A stretch of DNA of 64,000 nt from NCBI GenBank assembly GCA_002099365.1, contig MSED01000015.1, positions 2,356,001-2,420,000 on the forward strand. The letters are read 5' to 3'. Positions 30,413-43,000 of the stretch are shown here, piece by piece. This DNA comes from Phialophora verrucosa (taxonomy: Eukaryota > Ascomycota > Eurotiomycetes > Chaetothyriales > Herpotrichiellaceae). How positions within the stretch are numbered: position 1 is the first letter of the stretch; each line of letters begins with the position of its first letter. A program made the translations under genes and the position numbers. The notes below the pieces were generated by a model, which was not told the DNA's origin, did no database searches, and saw nothing but the letters and a program-made list of their open reading frames with translations.

Positions 30413-32607
30413 ATGTGGCGGCTGTTATACTTGTTCCTGCTGTTTGTCCGTGTGTATTTCGCGCTCTGTCCGAGCTATCTGCATCCGGACGAGATCTTTC
30501 AAGGTCCTGAACCAATTGCTGGTATGGCGGTGCGAGATACAAAGGCGGTCAACTTGGTTGACTTCGTTTGCAGGATACCTCTTTCCATACCCGGCCCATC
30601 AGACATGGGAATGGACATCTTCGCGCCCCATCCGGAGTGTCTTTCCTCTATGGCCCATATATGGCTTGCCGATGACCTTGTTGAAATGGGTCTGGGCTCA
30701 GGATGAAGACGACCTTGTTGATCCTGCTGTCATCTATTACACTCTCCGACTCGTGATGCTCGCTCTCAGCTTCGTGCTGGAAGATTGGGCTGTCCATGAT
30801 CTTGTTCGTTCTCCTCGACATTGGCGACAGGCGGTCATCTTGGTCACTTCTTCTTATGTCACTTGGACCTTTCAAACACATACCTTTTCGAATTCCGTTG
30901 AGACAATCGTTGTGCTATGGTGCTTGGTGGTGATAGAACGCATTTTGCGTGAAAACGTAGGTCGCTTCGTTCAGGATTCGCGGGGAAGATGTACTGACAT
31001 GAAGTGTAGAAGCGTTCAGCGATTACCTCTAGCATTGTGCTAGGATTTCTTCTCGTCTTTGGGACGTTCAACCGTATTACTTTCCCAGCCTTCGTTGTGA
31101 TACCCGGCATTCAATTATTGCCACACTTCTTGAATAGGTGAGAGAAAAACAGTATTCCAAACGCTTGAAGCACAAGACCTAACTAGCGTTTTTCGCAAAA
31201 AGACCTTTTTGCCTTATTGCTCTTTCTCTGTCCGGCCTGATCTGGACATTATTTGCTGTCGTCGTTGACACAGCTTACTACTCTGGACCCGCGGCGACCA
31301 GGTCCTTTGGAGCACTCTTCGACCATGTCCGCCACAAGCCTGTAATAACGCCTCTCAATAATATCTTGTACAATGCCCAAACGAGTAATCTCGCGAAGCA
31401 CGGCCTCCACCCACACTACCAACATCTCGTTGCGAATCTGCCTCAACTACTGGGACCAGCACTTGTTCTTCTCCTTGCGAGCGCCTACCCCTTCAACTTG
31501 CGTGTGCTCAAGACCACCCTCACCAACAATCGTCTTGCTTCCGCAGCCACGGGGACGCTTTTCCTGAGCCTAATCCCTCATCAAGAACCAAGGTTCCTCC
31601 TTCCGAATGTCCCTTTGATTTTAACCAGCATCAGAGTTCCCTCCTCCAAACTCTGGTCACGCATCTTCTGGGCGACATGGATCATTTTCAACACAGCCCT
31701 TGCTGTTTTGATGGGAATCTATCACCAAGGCGGGATTATCCCTGCCCAACTCGCCATGCCATCGCTCATCGTGCAATCAACTAATACCACCCATTCTGAA
31801 GCCCACAACATCGAAGTATTCTGGTGGAAAACCTATCCGCCCCCAACATTCCTCCTCGGATCCGAGCCATTGCACCCAGCTACGAATCGATCCCTGAACG
31901 TCTCCTCTGTTCCGCTTATGGGCTACCCACAAAATGAGCTGGTCTTCATGCTCATGCAACACATGCCAACATGTGACCCCACCTTGATCGAACGATTCTT
32001 CATACACAAAGAAAAGACGGACGTCTTTGTGGTGGCTCCGCTAAGCGCATGGCGCCTAGGTCCCACGTCGGGTTCAGGGGAGCAAGCATATCAATATCCT
32101 CCGGTCTCGAACTTTAGCTTCGCGATTGACATGAATCAGCCACCAGCGCAATTGCAGATGACAAATTTGGCAGTCTTCCGGACGCACGTCAATCTCGACG
32201 ATGTGGACTTTGGCGACGACGGAATCTGGCCTACAGTTGAACGCGTCGTGGGACGAAGAGGACTCGGGGTATGGAAAGTCGATCGCATTTGTGGACCGGT
32301 GCAATACGTCGATGCACATACTGGAGAAAAATTGACCCCGGAGCAAGTCAAACGGAGGGATGCAGATACGCATGGGACGCAGGAACAACCGAGCTCCCTG
32401 AGCAATCGAGCCGATCATGATATCCAAGACACAGAAGTTCCTGTCGACCCGGCCACCTCCATTGGAGCTGCAGTCAAGGAAGCCGTGTCCAGTTACGCTT
32501 CGACATTGGGTGAGATACCCGAAGTGGGAGAAGCTCAAGACATGAGGGTCAGCACAACTACAGTGCCAGCCAACTTCTCTGCACAAGAGGCGAAGATAGC
32601 TTCCTGA
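30413..32607 (+). CDS. SMP3: GPI mannosyltransferase 4 (GT22 family)
   Basis: Exons 30413-30521, 30574-30956, 31010-31137 and 31203-32607 (introns 52, 53 and 65 nt) give 674 aa. The first helix ends in YLHPDEIFQGPE, with the HPDE catalytic/donor-binding motif at 24-27. IRSVFPLWPIYGLP, the AVHDLVRSPRHW loop, VTWTFQTHTFSNSVETI and SLIPHQEPRFLLPNVPLIL (second conserved GT22 block) follow, with about nine membrane helices. Residues beyond ~400 form a lumenal and hydrophilic tail. The enzyme adds the fourth, side-branch mannose to the GPI core in the ER, which is essential in fungi because ethanolamine-phosphate is added before transfer. Splice sites were fixed by frame continuity. The last intron uses the acceptor AAAAAG at 31202, which is unusual but the only one in phase. 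Confidence 0.93.
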
Positions 32608-33440
32608 ACGAGGGGAAGGGAGAAATATCGTGGAGACATTTGTCTCATCCGAGAGCGATCATCCATCCCAATCGGTTCCCCCCTCCCGTAGCTAGATACG
32701 TAGATCAAGAGTCGGTGTACCCTTCTGAAGTCCTCGTACGGGGTACACCAGATTCGACTCTGCCGTCCAGCGAATGTAAATTGCGCACAGGCAACAATCT
32801 GCCGGCGCGCACCCGATGCGGCGCCGGCGTGCCCATTCTCTTTCGGAAGAGCTGAGCTATGGAAATACATGAGGGATCCTTTACAACCGTCGGTCGTCTT
32901 AGCGATGAGAATGCTTTCTCTATGGAGCTCTTGTATCAATCTTAAATTTTCCCGACTAGAGTTGAGTGGAGTAAAGACTTGAGACAACCTGACATGGTCG
33001 ATTCATTTTGTTGATTCGCCTTTGGGAACCTGATTTATTTGGACTTGCTACTTCTTCTGCTACCAAATCGAAGTTACGCAAGGGTTGAAGTGAGATGTCT
33101 CTTATTCATAAGAGCTCCTGTTGAGTTTCGTCAAGAACTGTCTACGACAGCCTCGCCCAACGCACATTTTCGTATGCAGCTCTGCACCCGTCACTGGCTC
33201 GCTGCTTCACACCTTCGTCTTGTGTGCTTGTATGCCTTAATTGACCGAGTTAGATCATCATTCGCCATCGTGTTCATTGCATCGCAATTCAATGTCCCCG
33301 AGACAGTATCGCTACTATTGTAGGATCCATCGGAGGCGGATATCCACCTCACCCCCCTCACGAAACAAACTCCGCTTCGCATACTTCACAAACTAGAAGC
33401 AGAAAATGATGTGGCGCTCAAGTTGCATCAAACGGTCCGC
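32608..33440. other. Convergent 3' region, SMP3 / RAD23
   Basis: 833 bp with only short unsupported frames. A GGCGCGC-type GC-rich patch lies near 32805-32830. No gene, repeat or RNA recognised. Confidence 0.45.
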
Positions 33441-34943
33441 TCACTGCTGCTCATCATCGTCGGGCTGCTCAAAAAGGAAGTTGGCCGCCAGCTCTTCATT
33501 CTTGTCACACGCAAAGTAAGCTTGAATGACCTGATCGCGAGAGAAACCCAATCGGCACAGTCGCTCAATGGCGTCGCGCTCCTCCTCGGTCACCTGGATC
33601 GAAGTCGCCCCGGGAGGTAGAGGGCCGCCTTCTCCGCCTTCGCCTTGGGCGTCCTGGAAACTGGGTCAGCACCACCGAACATATAGACGGTATCTCAAAT
33701 CGTGATGTCACATACCTCGGCCAGAAGCTGAAGGAACTGGTCTTGATTTGAGCCTATCATTTGGGCAAGCTCAGGATTGCCTTCAGCAAGTTGTTGGAGA
33801 ATGGGCTCAAGCATGGCTGGCTGCTGCTGAACAAACTGTCTGAGCTGCTGGAAGTGAGGGCTGTTTCGCAGAAAATCAATGTTGGGCGCTCCGCCTTCCG
33901 TCATGAGACCTGCGGCGCCTGCACCAGCACCAGCGCCACCTCTTCTCGCAGCACCACCCCCTCCACGCGTCTGACCAGCCTGTGCTGCGGCTTCAAACAG
34001 ATTGATCGGCTCATCTCCGGCAGGCGCGGCAGCGACTGTGGCTGGGGCAGGTTGAGCAGGTTGAGCAGGCTGAGCCGCAGGAGGAGAAGCAGGATTTCCC
34101 TGAGCACCACCAGCTGGAGTGGCTTGTCTCTGTTCAGCCTGGATGTTCTCGGGAATGCCGCTTAGAAGATATTCGATTGCTCGGTCTGGGTTGAAAAACG
34201 CGGCTCTCAGGGCACGGTCTATCTCTGGTCTGGCGAATCCCATGGCCTCCATTTCTCGGACTGTTGCTTCGTTGCGGTTCCCGATGAGGAAGGCTGACGG
34301 ATCACCGAAGCCCCCTCCTTCGGCGGCAGGTGCCTGGGCGGTGGTGGTCTGAGGAGGTGTTGGGGTGGATGGCTGATTGGAGGGAGCAGTCGCAGGTTGG
34401 GATGCCGGGGCGGCCGGGGCGGCAGGTGTGGCTACATTTGTTGATGGCGGCGCAGGTGTAGAAGGGCCTCCGGCCTTCGCAGCAGGTGCAGCTTTTGGCT
34501 ACACGCTGTCAGAGAAACCGCCTGTCAAGGGAACGCTGAAATGGGACCAACCTTCGACACCATGCACACAATGAAGCCTTTCTCTTCGATCTTATACGAC
34601 TCGACAGTATTGGCATCGGCCAGCACCTTGCCTGTCATATAGTTAGTCTTGCAGTTGCGAACTTTAGCAAGCGCAGCGAGGATCGCGGACCGGCGTAGAT
34701 GAGTTTCTGTGATGCGGCTTCCCATCCTTTCTCTGCGGCAACCTTTTCTTTCACCTGACCGATCTAAGCGCAAGATGTCAGTTTTTTGGGAAATTATCCG
34801 ACACTCGCGGGAGGGTTGACCGTACTGTGTCCGTAGGCTCGGCATCGATGGTGAACTTTTGCTGCTTCAAATCCTGCCCGGCTTGTCAGTAATCGCCTGT
34901 GGGAGCGCAGGTCAGTTCGACTTACTCTGAATGAGAGCTTCAT
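33441..34943 (-). CDS. RAD23: UV excision repair protein Rad23 (UBL-UBA shuttle)
   Basis: Six exons (34926-34943, 34826-34873, 34691-34754, 34552-34631, 33716-34498, 33441-33653) give 401 aa. The ubiquitin-like domain spans residues 1-76 (MKLSFRDLKQQKFTIDAEP, KEKVAAEKGWE, QKLIYAGKVLADANTVESYK, KGFIVCMVSK) and is encoded by four tiny exons. A Pro/Ala/Thr-rich linker follows, then UBA1 (REMEAMGFARPEIDRALRAA), the XPC/Rad4-binding helices (FLRNSPHFQQLRQFVQQQP) and C-terminal UBA2 (IERLCRLGFSRDQVIQAYFA). Rad23 ferries ubiquitinated proteins to the proteasome and stabilises Rad4 in nucleotide excision repair. Exon 1 is just 18 nt. All six junctions keep phase and restore the family sequence. Confidence 0.95.
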
Positions 34944-35374
34944 CTTGCCCCGCCACACACAGAAATCGATCTGATTTCTCGCAACTCAAATAGCGACCTG
35001 AGGTGACCGTCTGTAGCTGATGATGAAAAGTATGGTAGTCCTGAGACGAGGCTCTATTTCACACCGAGGACTGATCCGAAATAAAAGCAGAAGTCAGGTT
35101 TCAAGAGTAGGCATGATCGATGCGGCGAAAGGGTGGATCTCGCTGGGTGCGCATGTCATGTCGCGCCTGCCTACGCAATGATCACAGCAGCCTTCCTTCC
35201 TCGGGTGCCTCATCAAAATTCACGCTCGGGGCACGTGATGAGCAAGTGAGCCTTACTGCCGTCACCATCGACTATGTGTACTGTTACTGCTTTGCAAAAG
35301 TAAATAGTTCAAGACCAACTGACTTGTCTGTCATCGGTGATACGGTTGGCGGCATCTGATGCGTCTTGTCCATC
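34944..35374. other. Intergenic, RAD23 promoter / MED6 3' end
   Basis: 431 bp between two minus-strand genes. It must contain the RAD23 promoter and MED6 terminator. Sequence near 35225-35240 has CACGTGA, an E-box-like CACGTG core that several fungal bZIP/bHLH factors bind; functional use is not shown. Confidence 0.4.
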
Positions 35375-36497
35375 TCATGGACTGCCTCCATCAACTTTGC
35401 TCTTCTTCCGCTTGACTTTGGCTGCTCCATCAGATATAGGGGTAGGTTTGTCTCCCACCCTCACGGCCCTGGGAGGCGCGCCAGTATGACTCGGCAGCGG
35501 CGCTGCAACAGAGCCCGCTCGCGAATGACTGGGTGTTCCATTTGGTGACGACAATATCTGGCCATGAACCTTAGGTTGGGCAGCTGCAGCCGCGGCATCT
35601 TTGTTCTTAGAAAACCGAAAATTCCCTGGTTCACCCACTAACGGCATGTCGTCTGAATATTCCTTTCCATATGCAATAGTCATGCGAAGCGCTTCCCACG
35701 CTGTCCTTGCTCCGCTGCCGCTCTCCTCATTTGCCTGCGAAGATGCGACGGGTTTCTCGGCTGTGGATGCTCGACTTTCCGGCACCATAGACCCCTCCCT
35801 ACTCTGGGGGCCAGCTCCTCCTGACAGAGCCTGCCGCGTAGATGGCTTGACAGGCTTGTAGTAAGTGTGCCCATGAGACACCGAGAAGAGCGACATGTCC
35901 GCCGGAGCATTAAAGAGCTTATTGAGCGATGAGACTGTGTTCAACTATAGTCAATCATGTCAATAGGAGCACGGACAGGGCTATCACTGCAGCTTACCAA
36001 ACGGTTGTTCAGAATGCTGGCTACCGAGGGAGCCTGGTAGATCACGTTGTTGACAATGTAATAATAGCCGAGCACGGTGACACTGTCATCTCTCTCGTTC
36101 TCCCGGTTCTGTTTGCGGATGACCCAGACATTGGTGTTCTCCGGCCCATTTGGTCCTTCGACGGTGGCTTTCTCTTCGAGAGGATCGTGCTCGACCACAT
36201 ACTGAATGCCACGCTGATGACGGAGATTGGCTTCAAATCTCGCTCTTGTGCCTAGAATCTCATTCTGATTTGGAGTGCCAACCCACTGGGTAAACAAGGA
36301 CTGGTTGCCAGACACTTGGTCGAAGAACGGGGATGTCGCAAAATAAAAGAGCACTGTCGCCTTATGAGTATGAAAGGATATGCTGTAGGTAAATCAAGAA
36401 ACCAACCATTATTAGAATGTAAGTATCCTCCGTTGAAACCGATCCAGTTAGGGTCAAAGTGGGCTTTGTCGCTCAGATCGTCCTTGTTCTCAGCCAT
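35375..36497 (-). CDS. MED6: Mediator complex subunit 6
   Basis: Exons 36407-36497, 35998-36353 and 35375-35944 (two 53-nt introns) give 338 aa. The conserved Med6 core runs through the first ~170 residues: WIGFNGGYLHSNNVLFYFAT across intron 1, SPFFDQVSGNQSLFTQ, FEANLRHQRGIQYVVEHDP, VWVIRKQNR and YYYIVNNVIYQAPSVASIL. After a short bridge (HTYYKPVKPS) the tail is Ser/Ala/Pro-rich and ends in a basic patch (KVKRKKSKVDGG), as in other filamentous fungi. Med6 sits in the head module of Mediator and contacts RNA polymerase II. It is divergently transcribed from the PABA synthase gene. Confidence 0.94.
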
Positions 36498-36939
36498 GAC
36501 TACTGCTGTCGAGATTGATTTGCGGTCGGAGGCACCTGCTCATCTTGAGCTTGTGTTCAATGTAGTACAGTGCGAGGCTCGTGGGAACGCTCACGCATGT
36601 GGAGGCAGCTTCACTGTGAAGGTTATGGTACTGTAAGACTGTACGGAAGACAACTTGAGGTACGGTGGGGCAAGTCAACAGAGAAGCGCAGCCTCCGGCA
36701 AAACATTCACGAACTTTTGCCCTCGATTTTCGTTCCCAGCAAAATTCCTTCCGAAACTTTTCGAGCTTACACTCCCAGCATGTGAACTCGGAGTTCTTGG
36801 TTTGATCATTGTTTGCGGTAGGTTCTCCTTTCTTCATTCCCGGCGCGCGGACGGCCAGAGGTATATCTGGCTGGATTCTCTTTTACTTGCCAGGTCGTTG
36901 CTCTGCCTTCCTCTCATACCATTGTGCAATACCGTCTCA
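36498..36939. promoter_or_regulatory. Divergent promoter region, MED6 / PABA synthase
   Basis: 442 bp between divergent starts. The PABA synthase frame is open well upstream (from 36655) but that part is not conserved, so the shared promoter and two leaders are placed here. No specific binding site was recognised. Confidence 0.4.
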
Positions 36940-39360
36940 ATGACAACCCAAGGTTCAATCCTTTTCGTGGATGCCTATGACTCATTTGCAGAGAACATTG
37001 CCGCACTTTTATATGGATGTCTTCAGGTCCACGTTACTTTGATCAGGATTGACTGCAACATACAGCAAGAGTTTGAGCAGACCTGCCAGGAGTTCTTCTC
37101 TTCCTTTGACGCTATTGTCCTCGGCCCCGGCCCCGGAAATCCAGCGAACGGTGCAGACGTTGGCCTTTTCAACCAAGTATGGTCATGTGCCGAAAACCAG
37201 AAGATCCCTGTCCTGGGGATCTGTCTGGGGTTTCAGAGCCTCTGTGCTAGATACGATCTCCCTGTTGTCCGGATGAGTCTACCATGTCACGGCCATGCTA
37301 AAGAGGCAAATCACTCCAACAGAGACATCTTCTCCGGCACGGGACGCATTGTTGCCACTTGTTACAACAGTCTCGGCGTCTGCCTCAAGGACTGGGGGCG
37401 GGGAGATACAGCCAGTCGTCCAAGTTCATCCGGCTCTGGGGCGAGTACGTTGTCCTCAGAAAGCCTTCACTCAACATCGTCCCTCCCCTTGTACCCTGCG
37501 AAGAATGCCGACCGCATTGATCTATGTCAGCGGATGAAGAGCTTGGATGTTCTCGCTTGGGATAAGAATGATTGGATCATGGCTGTCAGACACAAGCTCC
37601 TACCGTTCCATGGGTTTCAGTTTCACCCCGAATCATGCAAATCCAATTTGGCTTGCCAGACACTGATCAAGCGATGGTGGATGACGACGATAAGCCACAA
37701 TAAACAGCATCGAAGCCCTCTTCCTCGTCGACAAGCGAGCTTGACAAAGGTCAAGGGATCGGATCAAACAATACTACCCAGTGATGCTGTGCATCTGTTG
37801 AATGAGCTGCTTTTGATCTCAAGTGCTTGCAAGGAGTCTGTGCGCCGAAGATCCGTGCAGCTGCCTGGGGCCTCTGATATGATTGCAGACCTTTGCTACC
37901 GAAGTACACGGCCAGACCGTGTTGCCTTGCTGGAGTCCACGAAGAGAGGTCGATATTGTATTTATCCTTTCACCCACGAACAGAGTTTCCTACTGGAATA
38001 CAACGCCGGCCAGCTCCTGTGCTACCTGCCATCTTCAGCTCATGATCCTTATCAACGCTCCTTCTTGGGGAGAGAGGCAGCTGTCAGGCTTATAGAATCG
38101 TTCGTCCGAAGTCGAAGCTTCAAAGATGACGAGGTAGATCTCCCATTCAGAGGTGGGTTCATTGGATTCATGTCCTACGAGTTTGGTACAGCGTCCTTGC
38201 ACCTGGATGTTCATAGGAAGAACGTGCCATCAGCGTCGACTCCAGAGATCAGCCTTCTCTGGGCAGACCGTAGCGTCGTCTATGATCAAGATACTGGGAT
38301 GGCACATGTGCAGTCCATACGAGGCGATGACACCTGGGTGGATGAGATGGCGAAAATACTGCAAAGCACCTATAAGGCTTTGACCGAAGCGTCACGTCCA
38401 GCAGCTTCAGCAGACGTCAAGGACGCGGAGCAGATTTTGTCCTCGACCGAATTCACCCTTCCAGACCATGATGGATATGTCTCTCAAATCCGCGCATGTC
38501 AGGCTGAGTTGCTCGCCGGAAACTCCTACGAACTTTGCCTGACCACGGAAGCAACCATCACCACGCCTACAAGCCCCGAAGCTCCTTACTCACTCTACAG
38601 GAACATCCAGCGACACAACCCTGTACCATACGCCGCCTATATTAGCTTCAACAAAACCACGATTCTCTCTTCGTCACCGGAACAATTTCTCTCGTGGTCA
38701 GCCAAAGACGGCACGATCGATATGGTTCCTATGAAAGGCACGGTGAAGAAGACGCCCGAAATGACGCTCGCAAAGGCCACTGAGATTCTGTCCTCTGCCA
38801 AGGAAAGTGCTGAGAATCTCATGATTGCAGATCTGATCCGGCACGATCTCTATAACACGGTGGGCCACGACGCGAAAGTCGAGGTCGTCAAATTGTGTGA
38901 CGTGGTCGAGTCGGAAACACTCTTCTCGCTTGTGTCGCATATCCGTGCCCATACCCCTATCCCTCATGGCATGGACAAAGACTCAAACGAATACGCACAA
39001 GCAATGTCAAGCTATGGTATCAGAGCACTCACACGCACTTTACCGCCGGGAAGCATGACGGGCGCGCCCAAGAAGCGGTCTTGTGAGATCCTCGACAATC
39101 TCGAGCAAAGAGACCGTGGAGTCTATTCCGGAGCCATCGGCTACATCGACGTCTGTGGTAACGGGGCGTGGTCGGTCGTCATACGCTCTGCATTCTCCAA
39201 TTGTGAAGACAACGTGAAGGACCCCGTCACCGGCGAAGAGAGACAGAAGTGGCGCATTGGTGCTGGCGGTGCTATCACCGTGCTGAGTGATGAAGAGGAG
39301 GAGTGGGAGGAGATGATGACGAAGTTAGATAGCGTGCTGAGGGGCTTTCGTGTCGGTTGA
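36940..39360 (+). CDS. ABZ1: Para-aminobenzoate (ADC) synthase, bifunctional GATase/chorismate-binding
   Basis: Single exon, 806 aa. The N-terminal ~250 residues are a class I glutamine amidotransferase: FVDAYDSFAENIAALL, the oxyanion region LGPGPGNP, nucleophile Cys95 in GICLGFQSL, and the catalytic His/Glu in HGFQFHPES. The C-terminal ~550 residues form the chorismate-binding domain: GGFIGFMSYEFG, MKGTVKKTP, NLMIADLIRHDLYNTVG, PPGSMTGAPKKRS and RGVYSGAIGYID, ending with IGAGGAIT. Together they make 4-amino-4-deoxychorismate from chorismate and glutamine, the first committed step to PABA and folate. All active-site elements are intact. ATG 36940 (MTTQGSILFVDAYDSF) is chosen over the long upstream open frame because the amidotransferase fold starts there. 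Confidence 0.95.
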   Translation: MTTQGSILFVDAYDSFAENIAALLYGCLQVHVTLIRIDCNIQQEFEQTCQEFFSSFDAIVLGPGPGNPANGADVGLFNQVWSCAENQKIPVLGICLGFQSLCARYDLPVVRMSLPCHGHAKEANHSNRDIFSGTGRIVATCYNSLGVCLKDWGRGDTASRPSSSGSGASTLSSESLHSTSSLPLYPAKNADRIDLCQRMKSLDVLAWDKNDWIMAVRHKLLPFHGFQFHPESCKSNLACQTLIKRWWMTTISHNKQHRSPLPRRQASLTKVKGSDQTILPSDAVHLLNELLLISSACKESVRRRSVQLPGASDMIADLCYRSTRPDRVALLESTKRGRYCIYPFTHEQSFLLEYNAGQLLCYLPSSAHDPYQRSFLGREAAVRLIESFVRSRSFKDDEVDLPFRGGFIGFMSYEFGTASLHLDVHRKNVPSASTPEISLLWADRSVVYDQDTGMAHVQSIRGDDTWVDEMAKILQSTYKALTEASRPAASADVKDAEQILSSTEFTLPDHDGYVSQIRACQAELLAGNSYELCLTTEATITTPTSPEAPYSLYRNIQRHNPVPYAAYISFNKTTILSSSPEQFLSWSAKDGTIDMVPMKGTVKKTPEMTLAKATEILSSAKESAENLMIADLIRHDLYNTVGHDAKVEVVKLCDVVESETLFSLVSHIRAHTPIPHGMDKDSNEYAQAMSSYGIRALTRTLPPGSMTGAPKKRSCEILDNLEQRDRGVYSGAIGYIDVCGNGAWSVVIRSAFSNCEDNVKDPVTGEERQKWRIGAGGAITVLSDEEEEWEEMMTKLDSVLRGFRVG

Positions 39361-40048
39361 GCACGGAGAGGGTTGAGCCTTTGGAGCTCTGAGGCGATGG
39401 CTCCCTGTTCGGGGGGGAGGAGATGTGACACTTGATACCCTGTTTCAACATGATATGGAAGCTATGAATCTCAACAAAGATACCCATTCAACTGGACGAC
39501 AGTACGACACGGCGTTATGTGAGCATCTTCAACAGCGGAAGGAAAGAGTGGGACCGTTCGGAAAGGATATCGCCGCATCAAAGTGAGATTACGCATGTCC
39601 TACGTACACAGATACGACTGTATCTTCTAGCTGATCTCTCCGAAGTCGATGCACGTTCGGGATGCGGTCCGAATAATAATCACCGGAGAAGTTCAGTGTC
39701 CCCAAGAGCTAGGCAATTCCCTGCACCCCTAGATATCGAGGACAAGACAGAGGACTCCGTATTGTTTACGATATGACTGCCCCCGTACGACGAGTATGTG
39801 TTCCTCAGTCTGCAGAGTCTAGTCTAGTCTAGTCCAGTCTACTTGTGCAATCGATCGGCTGACCCATCCGTCTGTGTATCCCAACTTCGGGGAGCGGCGT
39901 GTGTAGATTACTTGTACAAGAAGGGGGTGTGCCCCATGTGCTGCATAGACAGACCATGATCCCCGAATCCATCCGACGCCAATGCTATGCATGCCGTTTC
40001 CCACATCACTCGTAAAGTCAAACTCCACCCGCAGAACGTCACTCGCCT
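39361..40048. other. Convergent 3' region with AGTCT microsatellite
   Basis: 688 bp between facing stop codons. It contains a short tandem AGTCT array at about 39816-39841 (five units, one imperfect). Otherwise unassigned. Confidence 0.5.
39816..39841. repeat. Short AGTCT pentanucleotide repeat
   Basis: Successive AGTCT units with one AGTCC variant in non-coding sequence between two converging genes. Confidence 0.7.
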
Positions 40049-43000
40049 TCATATCTCGACGAGCGGTGCGTTCATACCAGCCGCGTCGCCCTCTCTTGCT
40101 CTGACCGGTAACTGTGCTCCTTGAGCTTGCCCTGGGCTCTGGCCCAGCACCCTAACGACCTTCCCGAAATACTGCGCCACAAACCCTTCGGTGTAATAAC
40201 TGTGATCACTGCTATGGTCGCCCACGAGGTTATGCGCCAACTCATGACACAGAATCACCCACCAATACACGAACGCCTCGGCATAAGCGTCCCCTCCTGT
40301 GCCTTGGCTGACAATATTCCGTTCGTGCAGTTGTTCAAAGTATCGATAGTTGCAGAATATCGACCCGTTGCGGTTAAACCCAATGGTCTTGCCGGACGTT
40401 TCAAAGAAGATGTTCAGGGTGCGGGGGTTGAGGGAGAAGACTTCAGCGAGAGATTTCATGAGATTGGCGAACGAAGTCAGGCCGAACGAGTGCTGTTGGA
40501 GGAATTGGCTGGAGTTACTAACTGAGGACGGGGCCAGGTAGCAGTTGATCCCGTGCTTTATTTCTGCCACGAAGGCGAGATCGTGAGCGGGGTGCTCGTC
40601 GCAGTACGATTTCGTCTCTTGAAGGACGTTGGTCTCTCCGCGGCTGAAGATGTCGGACGAGTTGTGGGCTCGAGACTTTTTGATCGCTGTAAGCAGATTC
40701 TCGCACAGTTGATGAGGCGCCGTCACCGAGCCACCAGTCGGTTTGGGCTCTGCTTGGTTGCCTTGTTGATCGTATTGGTATGGTGGCGGAGGATCGACTG
40801 TCTCGCTGCCATTGGTGGGGTCTCGTTGGCTGCTATCGCCCTGGTTGCCCAGCATCTGTTGAATGTGACGGTTGTTGCCAAATCCCAGCTGACGGGACAA
40901 GTTGGAGAATAGATTGCGACCATGCCTGCGGACGTCCTCTGCATTGATCGGCGTGGGCGCGGCTGGCTCTGGCGCTGTAAATGATCTGTTATCGGGGGAG
41001 TCTGGAAATCCCCCTGGTATTTGACCTTGCGGATCCCTTTCCTTCCCAGCCTGGGCTTGAGAAGCTCGCCATGCCTTTTCCTCTTCCTCAATGCGCTTTT
41101 GTTGCTCCTCGAGTTCTTGCTGCCTTTTGCTTTCAGCCAGTCTGGCTTCGGCAGCCTTCTGTCGCAGGATGCGGGAGACGTTGAAGCCCCGCGCACGAAG
41201 ATCAAGCAAGTCTGTCTTAAGCAGCATCTCTAGGGTGATGGCCGAATGTAGCTTTGGTCGGGTGAGCAAAATATGCACCAGAGCCTGGCTGACCTGGTAC
41301 AAGTCCGGTTTGGCACCTGTGATCCAGAGGGTGTACTCCTTGTTGACCGCAGTTATGACCGCAGTGCGCTTTTCTGTGTGGCTGACGTTTCGCCCTCGCA
41401 ACGATCTCCTCAGAGAAATCGACGACACCAGCTGAACCTGCAGATTCTTCTCCAGCCACTTGGCATCATGCTTGATGGTATCCGCAGGTTGCTCGTGCAG
41501 AAACAGCGTCGATCTCTCCAGGATTTGCTTCTGCAGTTTCTGTGCAGGCTTTTGATCAGGGGCTCTGGGGCCGTGGCGGGCTGCTTCTTCAACTAGCGAG
41601 CTGAGCAGCGGAGATCCGAGAGCAAAGTAGAAGTCCTCGAGGCTTTCTTCCTGCGGTGCCGCAAGGATGTCTGACTTGAATAGATTGTAGTTGAGGTAGT
41701 CGTCAATGATGATAGCATCTGCGGCGCTGCACAGCTGGAACTCGCGAATACCCTGGACATCGTCGTCATCAAGATTATCAGCCTCGTCAGAATGGCCAGC
41801 ACGTTTGGCTACCGGAGAAGACGGTGGCAGTTCTCTGCTCGCAAGAAGGAAAGGCGCTCTCCTCATTTCCGCCCAGAGATCTCTGTGCTTCTTGAGAGTT
41901 TTCGCTGCTTCGGCCATGCTCCGGAGGAGACCCATGTACTTCTCGGCGTTGCGGAAAGTCGCAGAGATGCGTGCAGGTTCCTTCACAAGCATCTGCGCAA
42001 TCTCCAACTTGGAAGGTTCCTGCTTGCAGCCGCATTTGATGAGGAACGAGTTCGCCTCGGCCCCAAAATCCACGAAGTGAAAGATCTCGCCGAAAGCCTC
42101 GCTTTCGCCCAGGAAGCAGTTTCGGGGAGAAGTGTGGGTTGTCGGCGCCGACTTCTCTTTATTTTTCACAAAGACAGGAATAAAGTTCAGATCAATCAGC
42201 CGTGCCATGTGAATGGTGTTGATCTCACCCAAGCGTCCGGCAAAATAGCTGAAAAGGACTCGTGCGTCGCTGTACGTGCTCGGGGGCCGGGCTGCAAGTA
42301 TGTTGATGCAATGATCCATTGGCGGATGCAGTCGTACACCGAATTTGAGTGCATGAGGACTCCAGTCGCGCTTCAAAATATCGAAACCGAGCAAAGCAGC
42401 TCCTTCGTCTCCGAAGCACTGTGAAGGAGTCGCAAGCTGATTTGGCTTGTTCTCGAGGGGCAAGAAAGGGACGGTGATGCTCTGGTAGTCGAACATGCCG
42501 TAGCCGTAGCCGTGGTGGTGTGATAGAAAATAGGCCAGCGCTTGATCACGTCTGTCAAGGTCGTACTTGGGACCTTTCTTTCCGGCCTCAGCCATGATTT
42601 GAACGAGCTCTGGTACCAAAGGCGTCGTCCGTAAACCGAGAGAATTCAGGAACCTCCCTTCTGGCGTGTTGCTGCGGTAGGCGCCTGGCCAGGCCAAAAC
42701 GGGGAGTCCTAACTGGCGCAGATCGTGCCGTGGCTCGAATAAGTCGCTCACTCTGTACAACTCGGTAGACTCTCCGCCATCCCTGCCATCCAATTGCTTC
42801 GGACATATCGCGGTACTCCTCAGCTTCTGTATGTCGGCCCCCGGAATGTCGTCACGCACAGATGCAAGGTATTTGATTAGGTCGACGTGACTCCATTGAG
42901 GTTTCGTGGCGGCGACAGCCTTTGCGGATTTGGGCTGTAGAGCCAAGAGCCTTTCAAACACGACGTCCAGTTCCACTGTCTTGCGGATGCCTAGGGCAAG

